Source of the DNA: Pseudohongiella sp. O18
GTDB taxonomy: Bacteria > Pseudomonadota > Gammaproteobacteria > Pseudomonadales > Pseudohongiellaceae
Length of the DNA stretch: 64,000 nucleotides
Assembly (NCBI RefSeq): GCF_021729085.1
Contig: NZ_JAJSAR010000001.1
Span: 1,488,001 to 1,552,000 of the forward strand
Direction: 5' to 3'
The notes under the pieces are model-generated. The model was not told where the DNA came from and ran no database searches. It saw only the letters and a list, made by a program, of their open reading frames with translations. Shown here piece after piece: positions 1-9,120 of the stretch; the stretch's first letter is position 1; each line of letters opens with the position of its first letter. Both the position numbers and the translations under genes were made by a program.

Positions 1-465
1 CCGGTGGCCGAAGTCACCAGTGTTGTTCATGACCCGGGTCAGGCGTTTGCCGTCATCAGGGCCCGCCCGCTGGCGCAGATGGACAGAACACGGCATGTGA
101 TGCTGGTGATTCCCGACGACGAGGTGATCAGTAGCGTGCCAGTTCCGGATGATTTTCTGGGCGCGGGCCCCGGTGAACTGCCGGTCACCGAAGAGGTGTC
201 AGAGCCCACAGTCAGCACGAATTCAGGCAACGATATCGAGGCTGAGCGTGACACTGTGCCAGACGATAATGCCCTGCTGGTGCGGGATGCGGATGAGCAG
301 GAAACAGATATGCCAACTGCCGGCCAGCAAAGTGCCGATACAGAAGCTGCTGTGACCGACAGTGTGAATACAGAAGGTACAGAAACAGCAGTTGAAAGCG
401 CAGAGGCCGATGAAACAGTGATGCCTGAGGAAGACGGGCCCGGACCAGGGGAGGATCTGCCATGA
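1..465 (+). CDS. mreC: Rod shape-determining protein MreC, 3' part only
   Basis: The reading frame is open from base 1, so the N-terminal membrane anchor and most of the periplasmic domain lie outside the window. The first 40 or so codons match the end of the MreC beta-barrel domain (GEV-like turn, then a FAVIRARP strand and a MDRTRHVMLV strand). MreC is the periplasmic scaffold of the elongasome, linking MreB/MreD/RodA-PBP2. The stop overlaps the start of mreD in an ATGA, as expected for an mreBCD operon. Unusually, about 105 residues follow the conserved domain, very rich in Glu, Asp, Thr and Ser and without aromatic residues, which look disordered. Identity rests on the short domain remnant plus the unmistakable neighbours. 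Confidence 0.85.
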   Translation, partial: PVAEVTSVVHDPGQAFAVIRARPLAQMDRTRHVMLVIPDDEVISSVPVPDDFLGAGPGELPVTEEVSEPTVSTNSGNDIEAERDTVPDDNALLVRDADEQETDMPTAGQQSADTEAAVTDSVNTEGTETAVESAEADETVMPEEDGPGPGEDLP

Positions 466-950
466 CGCCAAGAGCTAATGGAATCTGGGTGATCATCCTG
501 AGTTTTCTGGTCGCCTATCTGCTGGAGATCGTCCCGTTCCCCGAATGGGCCATGCATTACCGGCCTGCCTGGGTGGCCATGGTACTGATTTACTGGGTGA
601 TGGCCATCCCGTACCGGGTTGGCATCGCGACCGCCTGGTTTGCCGGGGCGTTTCTGGACATTCTGGAAGGGTCCCTGCTTGGCATGAACGCACTGACCTT
701 TGCGCTGCTTGCATACATCACACTGAGCCTGCATCAACGGCTGCGCATGTTCTCCGCCCTGCAGCAAAGCGGCATGATTCTGGCACTTGTCGGCCTGAGC
801 ATGATGCTGAGCTACTGGATCAAAATAGGACTTGAGGAATCCAGCGAAGGCAGCCTGCTGTTCCTGCTCGGAGCCCTGTCCAGTGCTTTCATCTGGCCGT
901 GGCTGTTTGTAATGCTGCGGCACCTGCGACGTGGTTTTGATGTCCACTAG
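462..950 (+). CDS. mreD: Rod shape-determining protein MreD
   Basis: A 162-residue hydrophobic protein with about five predicted membrane segments, the usual size for MreD. MreD is an inner-membrane partner of MreC in the lateral cell-wall elongation complex. Landmarks include an early FLVAYLLEIVPFPEW segment, then a WVAMVLIYWVMAIPYRVG segment and a GSLLGMNALTFALLAYI segment, which fit the family. It starts inside the last codon of mreC (ATGA overlap) and its end overlaps maf by 11 bases, so the three genes are probably translationally coupled. The family call is firm from context and topology, although MreD sequences are poorly conserved. Confidence 0.9.
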   Translation: MTPRANGIWVIILSFLVAYLLEIVPFPEWAMHYRPAWVAMVLIYWVMAIPYRVGIATAWFAGAFLDILEGSLLGMNALTFALLAYITLSLHQRLRMFSALQQSGMILALVGLSMMLSYWIKIGLEESSEGSLLFLLGALSSAFIWPWLFVMLRHLRRGFDVH

Positions 951-1605
951 CCCCAACAACGCATTGTCAGAGGACGGGCTGGTCGACCTTGTTCTGGCAT
1001 CGGCCTCGCCGCGTCGCCGCCAGCTGCTGGAGCAACTCGGCGTGAAGTTTCGGGTGCTGGCTGCCGACATCGACGAAACTGCACTTGCCGGTGAATCTCC
1101 GACAGACTATGTATCCCGGCTGGCTCGCCAGAAAGCGTCGGCTGTTGCCGCATTACTGGCAGATGGCGCCGAAGCGGAGACGCATCTGCCTGTCATGGGG
1201 GCTGATACTATTGTTGTGCTGGGCCAGCGATTGCTGGGCAAGCCGGTTGACGGGGCGGATGCGGCACAAATGCTGGGCAGCCTGGCCGGGCGCGAGCATC
1301 AGGTTATTACCGCAGTCTGCCTGATGGACAGAGAGCGTCACAATATTGCGGTGGTCAGCACGGATGTAGCCTTCAGGGCAATGAGCGGAGACGACATCGA
1401 GGCCTATGTGGCGACGGGCGAACCCTTTGGCAAGGCCGGTGCCTACGCGATACAGGGCCTGGCAGCGGCGTTTGTGGAGCGTCTGTGCGGTAGTTACACG
1501 GGCGTGGTCGGCCTGCCGCTGTATGAGACTTCCCAGTTGCTCGCTGACTACGCAGTGCCTACTGAATTGAATCGCCACACCCTGCGCAGTCAAGCTCGCA
1601 GCTGA
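940..1605 (+). CDS. maf: Maf-family nucleoside triphosphate pyrophosphatase (YhdE type)
   Basis: A 221-residue cytoplasmic protein. Maf enzymes hydrolyse dTTP, UTP and modified pyrimidine nucleotides to the monophosphate plus pyrophosphate, and YhdE is the homologue beside mreD in enterobacteria. The diagnostic N-terminal loop SASPRRRQLL occurs near residue 23, the GADTIVVL motif with the catalytic Asp near residue 87, and the GKP and FGKAGAYAIQG motifs follow. The ATG at 940 is chosen over the in-frame GTG at 931 because it is the conventional codon and leaves only a short pre-domain tail. Overlap with mreD and a 16-bp gap to rng place it inside the mre operon. Confidence 0.93.
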   Translation: MSTSPNNALSEDGLVDLVLASASPRRRQLLEQLGVKFRVLAADIDETALAGESPTDYVSRLARQKASAVAALLADGAEAETHLPVMGADTIVVLGQRLLGKPVDGADAAQMLGSLAGREHQVITAVCLMDRERHNIAVVSTDVAFRAMSGDDIEAYVATGEPFGKAGAYAIQGLAAAFVERLCGSYTGVVGLPLYETSQLLADYAVPTELNRHTLRSQARS

Positions 1606-1621
1606 GTTGCGGAGACGGATC

Positions 1622-3109
1622 TTGAGTGAAGAAATATTAATCAACGTAACGCCCCGGGAGACCCGGCTGGCGCTCATCGAAAACGGTCTGTTGCAGGAAA
1701 TATTTCTGGAGCGCCGCAGTCGCAGTGGTTTTGTCGGAGATATCTACCTCGGCAAGGTTGTGCGTGTCATGCCAGGCATGGAGGCGGCGTTTGTTGATAT
1801 CGGACTGGAGCGGGCCGCATTTCTTCACAATGCTGATATCGCCCCGATTGGTGCCGATGGGCTTGAGGTACGCGAAGAACACCCGGTTGCCATTCAGGCA
1901 CACTTGCATGAAGGACAGATGATTGTTGTCCAGGTAGCCAAAGACCCCATAGGCACCAAAGGTGCCAGGCTGACAACGCATCTGACCCTGCCATCACGCC
2001 ACCTTGTTTACTTGCCGCGTAACCGGCATATCGGCATTTCGCAGCGTCTTGAAAGCGAAGAAGAGCGCGAAAGACTGCAACAGGTTCTCCACGCCTGCAT
2101 AGCCGAGGAACACGGCGATGAGTCCGAACCCAGGGGAGGGTTCATTATTCGCACCGCTGCCGAGGGCGCGACTGAAAGCGAGCTGCGTGAAGATATCCGT
2201 TTCCTGTACAAGCTTTGGGCAGCGGTTGAACGCCGCATCGGACGCAGCAAGGAAGTCCGTGTACTGTACCGTGACCTGCCATTGTATCTGCGGGCTGTGC
2301 GCGATCTGATTGCGCCGAATATTGAAAAAATCCGCGTCGATACGCAGGAGGCCTTTGATGAAATCCGCGAGTTCATCAACGACTTCATGCCTGAATACCG
2401 GGACCGGGTAGAGCTTTATCGTGGTGAGCGACCGATATTCGATCTCTACGGTATTGATGATGAAATCGAAAAGGCGCTGGGTCGTCAGGTCAGGCTCAAG
2501 TCAGGCGGTGATCTGATTATCGATCAGACCGAGGCGATGACAACCATCGACGTCAACACGGGGGGGTACCTGGGCAGCCGCAACCATGCCGAGACTGTGT
2601 TGAAGACGAATCTGGAAGCGGCAACAGCCATCGCCCGGCAGCTGCGTATCCGCAACCTCGGCGGTATCATCATTCTTGATTTCATTGATATGGAAGATCC
2701 AGAACACCAGCGGCAGGTACTGCGTACCTTGACCAAAGCGCTGGAAAAGGATCATGCCAGAACCATGGTAACGGCAATATCGGAGCTGGGTCTGGTAGAG
2801 ATGACGCGCAAGCGCACGCGGGAAAGTCTTGGTCAGGTGCTGTGCAGCCCCTGTCCGGTTTGTGAGGGCAGAGGACGAATCAAGACAGCAGAAACGATCT
2901 GCTACGAGATATTCCGTGAGATTGTGCGAGTTGCGCGGGTCTATGAAAATGATGAGTTGCTGGTCATGGCATCGCAAACGGTTGTTGACCGGTTGTTGGA
3001 TGAGGAGTCAAGTACGCTTGCCGATCTGGAAGTAATCACCGGGAAAACCATCAGATTCGAGGTGGAACCGATGTATACTCAGGAACAATATGATGTCGTA
3101 CTGTATTGA
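1622..3109 (+). CDS. rng: Ribonuclease G
   Basis: A 495-residue protein matching RNase G (CafA), the endoribonuclease that matures the 5' end of 16S rRNA and turns over some mRNAs. The N terminus EILINVTPRETRLALIENG leads into the S1 domain (VGDIYLGKVVRVMPGMEAAFVDIG). The RNase E/G catalytic core follows with TIDVNTGGYLG near residue 314, and the zinc-link CPVCEGRG near residue 415. The protein ends soon after the small domain, without the long RNase E C-terminal scaffold, and this separates Rng from Rne. The start is a TTG at 1622, seven bases after a GGAG; an in-frame TTG at 1607 lacks such a site and would add five residues. Confidence 0.95.
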   Translation: MSEEILINVTPRETRLALIENGLLQEIFLERRSRSGFVGDIYLGKVVRVMPGMEAAFVDIGLERAAFLHNADIAPIGADGLEVREEHPVAIQAHLHEGQMIVVQVAKDPIGTKGARLTTHLTLPSRHLVYLPRNRHIGISQRLESEEERERLQQVLHACIAEEHGDESEPRGGFIIRTAAEGATESELREDIRFLYKLWAAVERRIGRSKEVRVLYRDLPLYLRAVRDLIAPNIEKIRVDTQEAFDEIREFINDFMPEYRDRVELYRGERPIFDLYGIDDEIEKALGRQVRLKSGGDLIIDQTEAMTTIDVNTGGYLGSRNHAETVLKTNLEAATAIARQLRIRNLGGIIILDFIDMEDPEHQRQVLRTLTKALEKDHARTMVTAISELGLVEMTRKRTRESLGQVLCSPCPVCEGRGRIKTAETICYEIFREIVRVARVYENDELLVMASQTVVDRLLDEESSTLADLEVITGKTIRFEVEPMYTQEQYDVVLY

Positions 3110-3118
3110 TGGATATTC

Positions 3119-6100
3119 ATGATCTGGCAGATCACACGATCGATTGGTCGCATCGGCCTGCGCCTGGCGTTCTGGTCTTTGCTGACCCTGCTGGTCCTCA
3201 TGGCGCTCTATGTCAGTCTGGGACGGCAGCTGGTACCGATGGTCAGCGACTATCAGGAGCAGATAGAAGAGCGCCTGTCGCAGATGCTGGATGCCAGCGT
3301 CAAAATGGACGCCATCCATGGTGAATGGCACCGGCTGAGCCCACGCTTTGTTATTGAAGGCCTGCAGATTAATGGCCGCCAGGCTGATCTCGATGCCCTG
3401 CCGCCCGCACTGCGTCTGGAACGTGTGGACGTATTCGCCGATGTACCAGCCAGTCTGTTGGCGCGCCGCCTGATTATTGCGTCGGCGGCCATAGAGCAGC
3501 TCCACCTTAATTTCGCGCAGTCGGAAAGCGGCCGCTGGCAGCTTGCCGGACTCGGTGAGGCCGCCGTACCCCCACAGATCAATCCCGAGCAGCTGTTTCA
3601 GTGGATGACTGCGCTGGCACGTTTCCGCCTCGATGACACACAAATCAGTTTTCGTCCGTTCCGCGGTGACGAACTGGTCATGGCCGATGCGCGCATCGAA
3701 TTTCAGAGCCAGGGTGGTCAGCACCAACTGATACTGTCGGCTTTTCCTGAGATGGCCAGCGATGAGCTGAGGCTCTCTGCGGACTTGACGGGCGATTCAG
3801 TAGCCAGTCTGCAGGGACACGTTTACCTCAATGCTCCACCCGCGGAGTATGCAGAACTGCTGGCCTCACTGGATCTCTCACGGGCCGGAGGCGGGCGGCT
3901 TGAATTGTCGGGCCTGCAACTGTTTGGCGAATTCTGGCTGGATATTCAGCAGGGGAATCTGCAGGGGCTGACCTGGCGAGGCGGCGGCAATGCTTCGCTG
4001 AGTGTCTGGGATGACAGCCAGACCATGGTCGAGCAGGTAACGATTGACGAACTGGACGTTGACTGGCTGAAGTATTACCAGGCGCCTGATGATAGCTGGT
4101 ACCTGCAGTTCGAGGGACTCGAGTTTGCCTATGACGGAGGCCGCTGGCCGGATGGTGGTCTGACACTGGACTATCTGCCTGGTCAGCAGATTCGCCTGCA
4201 CATGGACGCGCTTGATACTGGCCTGGCCAGTCGCCTGATGCTGGCGCTGTTGCCCGCCGGTACCATTCGGCAGGAGCTGGATACCTTCAATCCACGTGGC
4301 CAGTTACGCAATATTGTGATGAGTGCTCAGCCCGCAAGCGACGGGCAATGGGTCGGTGCATTCAGCAGCAATATCCGGGAGGGAGCCATCAGCGCGCATC
4401 GTGGTGTGCCAGCTTTCTGGGGTGTGGACGGTTACGCCGAGGTAGACTTTGATACGTCCGCACGCGTGATTGATGGTTTTGTCGAAGTGGCGGGTAAGGA
4501 TATGTCGATGCAGATCCCGCGCCTGTTTGATGATGTCTGGCAGTACTCTCAAGTAAATGGTCGCGTCAACGTTCATGTCGATTACCAGGACGCCATGCAG
4601 ATGCGCCTTGCCAGCAGCGTAGTGGTTGTCGAATCTCCCCATTTGAATGCACGGGCGCAATTTGCCCTGGATGTGAATGAGACAGCCGATAGATTTATCA
4701 ATCTGGAGTTGATGGTAGGTGCTCTGGAAGCGGATGTAAGCCGCAAGTCGCTGTATTTGCCCATGGCTGCCGGCGCACCACGCTCTGCCCAGGGCGTACT
4801 TTCCTGGGTCGACGACGCTGTGATTGCTGGCAGTGGCGCCGGCAGTGGTTTCATATTTCGTGGTCATGTGGACGGCGGGGCACTGCCAGCCGAGCGCACC
4901 ATGCAGATGTTCTACCGGGTGGCGGACGGTGAATTGAAGTTCGACCCTGAATGGCCGGCTCTGGAGCAGGTCAGTGGCACTGTGACGGTTAGCGACGGTG
5001 AGGTTTATGTGCTTGCCGAAGCTGGTCAGAGCATGGGCATCGACTTCCAGCAGACGGAAGCGTCTGTCCAGCAGAACCCCGGCGGCGGCAGCTGGCTGAC
5101 GGTCAGTGGCACTGGCCGTGGCACAGCCGATCAGGGCTTGCAGTACCTTGCCCGGACACCTGTTACCCGCGATGTCGCCCAGTATCTGAGTGGATGGCAG
5201 GCGCAGGGCAGTGCTGACTTCACACTCTCCCTGGTAATCCCGTTGTTCATAGAAGGTGTAGAGCCGGAAGTGCAGCTGGATATGCAGTTTGCCGACAACG
5301 CGCTTTACATTCCCCAGTATGAACTGACCGCCTCAGATCTGTCGGGGCAATTGCATTACTCTGCGCACAGCGGTTTGAGCTCGACAGATATGTCTGGCGT
5401 GGTAATGGGGCGCGAAACGGATTTCGAGATCCTGTCGGCGGACAGTGAGCAGGGTATTGGCAACACACAGATCAATGTCACCGGCCGCTCCAGTGTTGAG
5501 GCCTTGCTTGACTGGCCCGGTCTGCCAGGGTTTTTGCGGCCCATACTCATCAAAACCACCGGTGAGTTTGAACACCAGACCCAGCTGCGGCTGGGACAGG
5601 CGCCGGAGCTCTCGGTCCGTACGGCGCTTGATGATGTCGCCTTCGCGTATCCAGCGCCATTCAGTAAGGCGGCTGGCGAGGCTTTGCCGCTTGATCTAAG
5701 ACTGACATTCGCAGCCAGTAACCCGGATATCGTCTTGACTCTGGGTGACAGGTTGCAGATGCGGCTTACAGGTGGTGAACCTGACAGCGCCTATAGCGGA
5801 TTGATTTACCTGGGCAGTACGGGCAATGGCATGCAGGTACGACGCCTCAACCCGGGTGCACCTGGTCTGGAGGTATTGGGCGAGATTGCAGTCTTTGATC
5901 TTGAAGCCTGGCAACTGGCGATCAGTGAAATGATGACAGACTCGCGTAACCTGGCTGGTGTCGGCAGCATGGGTGGACTGTCCGCAATCACAGGCACCGC
6001 CGGGGTGCGAGTCGGGGAACTGCTGGCGTTTGACGAGCGATTTACCAACGTCAATCTGTCACTCAATAAAACGAATCAGGACTGGCGCTTTGGTTTTGAC

Positions 6101-7216
6101 AGTGAGGCGCTGGCCGGAAACCTGGTCATTCCCGGTGGTAGCGATCAGCTCTGGAATATTGACCTTGATCGCCTGCAGCTGGACTACGAAGTATTCGACG
6201 AACCGGAAAGTGCGGAGCCAGAGTTGGTGGCAGCTGTCGATAGCGAGGTCGCGAGCAGTCAGGCAAATGTGGAGCTGGATCTCGAAGAGCTGCCAGCTGT
6301 AGAGTTTGAACTGCCCCGTGAAGACCCGCTGGCTGCCTTTGACCCGCGGACTCTGCCACCGATGCGATTGTCGATAGACGAGCTGATTCTTGGCGAGGCT
6401 GATTTCGGCAGCTGGTCGTTCGAGTTGATTCCGGATGCTGCGGGCGCGCTGTTTCGAAATCTGCAGTTGAATGTTCGCGGGCTGTCTATCGGAACCGAAG
6501 AGGAGCCGGCTGAGTTTCGCTGGATCTATGATGGACAGCAGCATCGCAGTGCGCTGAATGGCATCGTCACTGCTCAGAATCTGGCGCCGGTGCTCAGCTC
6601 TTTTGGATATGCGCCCAGTCTGGAAAGTCAGACGGCTCGTTTCAACACGCGGTTACACTGGGATGGCAGTCCTGCGTATTTCTCGGCACTGGGTCTCAAT
6701 GGTGATATCGACCTGCAGGTGCAAAACGGTCGTTTCCGGCAGCGTGCCGGCGTCGCCAACAGCGCGCTGCGCCTGATCAGTATTATTAATTTTGATGCCA
6801 TCATGCGTCGCCTCCGCTTTAGCGGCGACCTGGCACGTACAGGCTTGTCTTATGACGAAATTACCGGCCAGATCAGTCTGCGAGATGGTATCGTCACCAT
6901 CGAGGATCGTTTGCAGATTATCGGTCCAGCCAGTCTGTTTCAGCTGGAAGGGACGGTAGATCTGGCCGCCGAGACCATTGATGCTGATTTGTATATTACC
7001 CTGCCGGTTAGCGATAATATTCCCTGGCTGGGCGGGCTGGCCGTACTTAACAACCTGATCAACTGGCAAATGGCGGTAGGTGTCTTCATTTTCGACCGTA
7101 TCTTTGGTGACCAGGTCGACAATCTCACCAGTGCGCACTATACACTTGAGGGCCCCTGGGAGGGACTGGAGCCGCGTCTCTACCAGGTGTTTACCGATGC
7201 AGATTCGGACGATTGA
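3119..7216 (+). CDS. yhdP: YhdP-family AsmA-like intermembrane lipid transport protein
   Basis: A 1365-residue protein with one N-terminal membrane helix (roughly residues 13-35) and a very long beta-rich periplasmic body. YhdP belongs to the AsmA-like/TamB group thought to bridge the inner and outer membranes and move phospholipid to the outer membrane. In the sequence, the C-terminal AsmA-like part is recognisable by SALRLISIINFDAIMRRLRFSGD and the final FIFDRIFGDQVDNLTSAHYTLEG stretch. E. coli YhdP is about 1270 residues, so this copy is slightly longer; an acidic insertion (about residues 1030-1075) accounts for some of it. Position directly after rng and before a nitrilase is the classical yhdP locus. 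Confidence 0.9.
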   Translation: MIWQITRSIGRIGLRLAFWSLLTLLVLMALYVSLGRQLVPMVSDYQEQIEERLSQMLDASVKMDAIHGEWHRLSPRFVIEGLQINGRQADLDALPPALRLERVDVFADVPASLLARRLIIASAAIEQLHLNFAQSESGRWQLAGLGEAAVPPQINPEQLFQWMTALARFRLDDTQISFRPFRGDELVMADARIEFQSQGGQHQLILSAFPEMASDELRLSADLTGDSVASLQGHVYLNAPPAEYAELLASLDLSRAGGGRLELSGLQLFGEFWLDIQQGNLQGLTWRGGGNASLSVWDDSQTMVEQVTIDELDVDWLKYYQAPDDSWYLQFEGLEFAYDGGRWPDGGLTLDYLPGQQIRLHMDALDTGLASRLMLALLPAGTIRQELDTFNPRGQLRNIVMSAQPASDGQWVGAFSSNIREGAISAHRGVPAFWGVDGYAEVDFDTSARVIDGFVEVAGKDMSMQIPRLFDDVWQYSQVNGRVNVHVDYQDAMQMRLASSVVVVESPHLNARAQFALDVNETADRFINLELMVGALEADVSRKSLYLPMAAGAPRSAQGVLSWVDDAVIAGSGAGSGFIFRGHVDGGALPAERTMQMFYRVADGELKFDPEWPALEQVSGTVTVSDGEVYVLAEAGQSMGIDFQQTEASVQQNPGGGSWLTVSGTGRGTADQGLQYLARTPVTRDVAQYLSGWQAQGSADFTLSLVIPLFIEGVEPEVQLDMQFADNALYIPQYELTASDLSGQLHYSAHSGLSSTDMSGVVMGRETDFEILSADSEQGIGNTQINVTGRSSVEALLDWPGLPGFLRPILIKTTGEFEHQTQLRLGQAPELSVRTALDDVAFAYPAPFSKAAGEALPLDLRLTFAASNPDIVLTLGDRLQMRLTGGEPDSAYSGLIYLGSTGNGMQVRRLNPGAPGLEVLGEIAVFDLEAWQLAISEMMTDSRNLAGVGSMGGLSAITGTAGVRVGELLAFDERFTNVNLSLNKTNQDWRFGFDSEALAGNLVIPGGSDQLWNIDLDRLQLDYEVFDEPESAEPELVAAVDSEVASSQANVELDLEELPAVEFELPREDPLAAFDPRTLPPMRLSIDELILGEADFGSWSFELIPDAAGALFRNLQLNVRGLSIGTEEEPAEFRWIYDGQQHRSALNGIVTAQNLAPVLSSFGYAPSLESQTARFNTRLHWDGSPAYFSALGLNGDIDLQVQNGRFRQRAGVANSALRLISIINFDAIMRRLRFSGDLARTGLSYDEITGQISLRDGIVTIEDRLQIIGPASLFQLEGTVDLAAETIDADLYITLPVSDNIPWLGGLAVLNNLINWQMAVGVFIFDRIFGDQVDNLTSAHYTLEGPWEGLEPRLYQVFTDADSDD

Positions 7217-7243
7217 TCTTCAATTGAGCAAAGAGAACGACTC

Positions 7244-8113
7244 ATGCAGCAGAATGATGTTGAAACCAGCAAGCCGGTTGTTGCCGCTATCCAGATGGTC
7301 AGTGGTGGCGACATCCAGAAAAATGTCAGGGACGCTGAGCGGCTGATTGATCAGGCCGCCGGGCGAGGTGCAGCGCTGATCGTGCTGCCAGAAAATTTTG
7401 CAGTGCTCGACGGTGGGCCGCTGGCCCGTTTTGCCGAGCGTGAAGGGGACTACGATGCTTTGCTGCAGGGCATGCTGTCGCGCAAAGCGCGTGAGCATGG
7501 TGTTTATCTGGTTGGTGGCACGGTACCACTGATCACACGGCCTGCGCCCGAAGGCGTCGAGCCGGAAGTGCTGAGCGATGGTCGGGTGCGCCCAGCCAGT
7601 CTGCTGTTTGACCCGGACGGTCGACTGATGGCGCGTTACGACAAAATACATCTGTTTGATGTTGAGGTCAGTGATCGCCAGGCGCGATATGCCGAATCTG
7701 ACAGCTTTGAGCCGGGTGATCAGGTCGTGGTCGCGGAAACGCCGGTAGCCCGTCTGGGGCTGACGATCTGTTACGATCTGCGCTTTCCTGAACTTTACCG
7801 CGAACTGTTTAATGAGCAGGTTGAGCTAATCACAGTACCAGCCGCCTTCACCAAGGTTACTGGCCAGGCGCATTGGGAAGTGCTGTTGCGGGCACGAGCT
7901 ATCGAAAACCAGTGTTATGTCATAGGCGCAGGGCAGGGTGGTGTGCATAACGAGACGCGTGAAACCTTCGGGCACAGCATGATCATCGATCCATGGGGAC
8001 GTGTGCTCGATACTTTGCCAGGTGGTGAGGGGGTAGTCAGTGCCGCGCTGGATCTTGATCAGTTGCACGAATTGCGTCGCAAAATGCCCATTCGCGATCA
8101 TCGCAAGTTTTAA
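7244..8113 (+). CDS. Carbon-nitrogen hydrolase (Nit/YbeM-like omega-amidase or deaminated-glutathione amidase)
   Basis: A 289-residue cytoplasmic enzyme of the nitrilase superfamily. The catalytic Glu-Lys-Cys triad is visible: Glu in LPENF near residue 50, Lys in YDKIHLFDVE near residue 136, and Cys in LTICYDLRFPELYR near residue 172. Nit1/Nit2-type members hydrolyse deaminated glutathione or alpha-ketoglutaramate, and the RFPELYR signature fits that branch better than plant-type nitrilases. It lies 27 bases after yhdP and 13 bases before the next gene, so it is the distal part of the mre operon, where such a gene is commonly found. The precise substrate cannot be read from sequence. Confidence 0.88.
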   Translation: MQQNDVETSKPVVAAIQMVSGGDIQKNVRDAERLIDQAAGRGAALIVLPENFAVLDGGPLARFAEREGDYDALLQGMLSRKAREHGVYLVGGTVPLITRPAPEGVEPEVLSDGRVRPASLLFDPDGRLMARYDKIHLFDVEVSDRQARYAESDSFEPGDQVVVAETPVARLGLTICYDLRFPELYRELFNEQVELITVPAAFTKVTGQAHWEVLLRARAIENQCYVIGAGQGGVHNETRETFGHSMIIDPWGRVLDTLPGGEGVVSAALDLDQLHELRRKMPIRDHRKF

Positions 8114-8126
8114 TAACGGAAGAACT

Positions 8127-8852
8127 ATGAGTAAAGGAAGCATAACCAATCTTGCTGCATTAACGCTTGTGCTGCTGGGACTCGTGGCACCCCAGGCCAT
8201 TGCTCCATACCTGATGAGCAGTGGCCTGTTCGCTTTGTCGGGTGCGGTAACCAACTCACTGGCAATCCATATGCTTTTCGAGAAAGTGCCCGGCCTGTAT
8301 GGGTCAGGTGTCATCAGCCTGCATTTTGAGACAATCAAAACCAAGCTGCGCGAAATGATCATGGATCAGTTTTTCAGTCCAGACAGTCTTGATCGCTTCT
8401 TCGATGCCTCAGCGCTGATGCAGGAAGGTATTCACAACATGATGCCTTCCATGATTGATGAGGTGGATTTTGATCGGGCATTTGATTCGCTGGTAGAGGC
8501 CATCATGGCATCCTCCATGGGCAGTATGCTTGGCTTTGTGGGCGGTCCAAAGGCATTGGAGACATTGCGGCAGCCATTCGCCGACCGGATGCGTGACGCG
8601 CTGTATGACTTTGTGGAGTCGCCCCAGTTCCATGACGCTGTTGCTAAACGCCTGGACGATCTGGCACACAGTGATGATGTGATGGCGCGAATTGAACTGT
8701 TGATCGATAACAGGCTTCAGGAGCTGACACCCGCTCAGGTCAAAGAACTGGTGCAGCGAATGATCAAAGAGCATCTGGGCTGGCTGGTTGTCTGGGGCGG
8801 AGTCATTGGTGGTGCCCTGGGGCTGGTCGTCGCACTGGTGACCAATCTGTAG
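8127..8852 (+). CDS. DUF445-family membrane protein
   Basis: A 241-residue protein with hydrophobic segments at both ends (about residues 8-45 and 215-240) and a charged helical middle. The N-terminal block GAVTNSLAIHMLFEKVPGLYGSG is the hallmark of DUF445/YheB-type membrane proteins, whose function is not established. The start is the ATG at 8127, preceded by ACGGAAG. It follows the nitrilase gene by 13 bases and ends the operon; in many gammaproteobacteria tldD occupies a position near here, so this gene is a lineage-specific neighbour. I assign the family but no biochemical role. Confidence 0.75.
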   Translation: MSKGSITNLAALTLVLLGLVAPQAIAPYLMSSGLFALSGAVTNSLAIHMLFEKVPGLYGSGVISLHFETIKTKLREMIMDQFFSPDSLDRFFDASALMQEGIHNMMPSMIDEVDFDRAFDSLVEAIMASSMGSMLGFVGGPKALETLRQPFADRMRDALYDFVESPQFHDAVAKRLDDLAHSDDVMARIELLIDNRLQELTPAQVKELVQRMIKEHLGWLVVWGGVIGGALGLVVALVTNL

Positions 8853-8981
8853 TGATGACAGCACGTCTTTTCAGCAGGCTGTCTGCTGGCTTGCGCCGCC
8901 AGTCTGCTTTGTGAGATTGGCACCAGTCAGTTTAGAGAACGCTTGTTCCCAAGCACCTGTGAAAGTGCCCTCAGGATACTG

Positions 8982-9033
8982 ACACAATTGTGTTAAGCCA
9001 GTGTCAAAATTGAATTTTTTCGGAACAATTGTG
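8982..9033. promoter_or_regulatory. Two ACAATTGT palindromes upstream of the TetR gene (possible operator)
   Basis: A perfect 12-bp palindrome ACACAATTGTGT lies at 8982-8993, and its 8-bp core ACAATTGT recurs at 9025-9032. The two centres are 41 bp apart, close to four helical turns. Both fall in the non-coding gap just before a TetR-type regulator, where autoregulatory operators usually sit. Their role is inference. The rest of the 268-bp gap shows nothing else that I can support. Confidence 0.5.
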
Positions 9034-9120
9034 GCATTTTGTATCAATAGATGTAAAAAGAAAAACCTATCGTCTAGAATCCGCCCAGCAATTCAATCTG
9101 ACGAGAGTGTGTGATTTATT

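Noticed and set aside
39-1070. Long open frame on the minus strand across mreC and mreD
   Set aside because: It overlaps two genes with strong family and operon evidence, is rich in low-complexity Ser/Arg, and has no recognisable domain.
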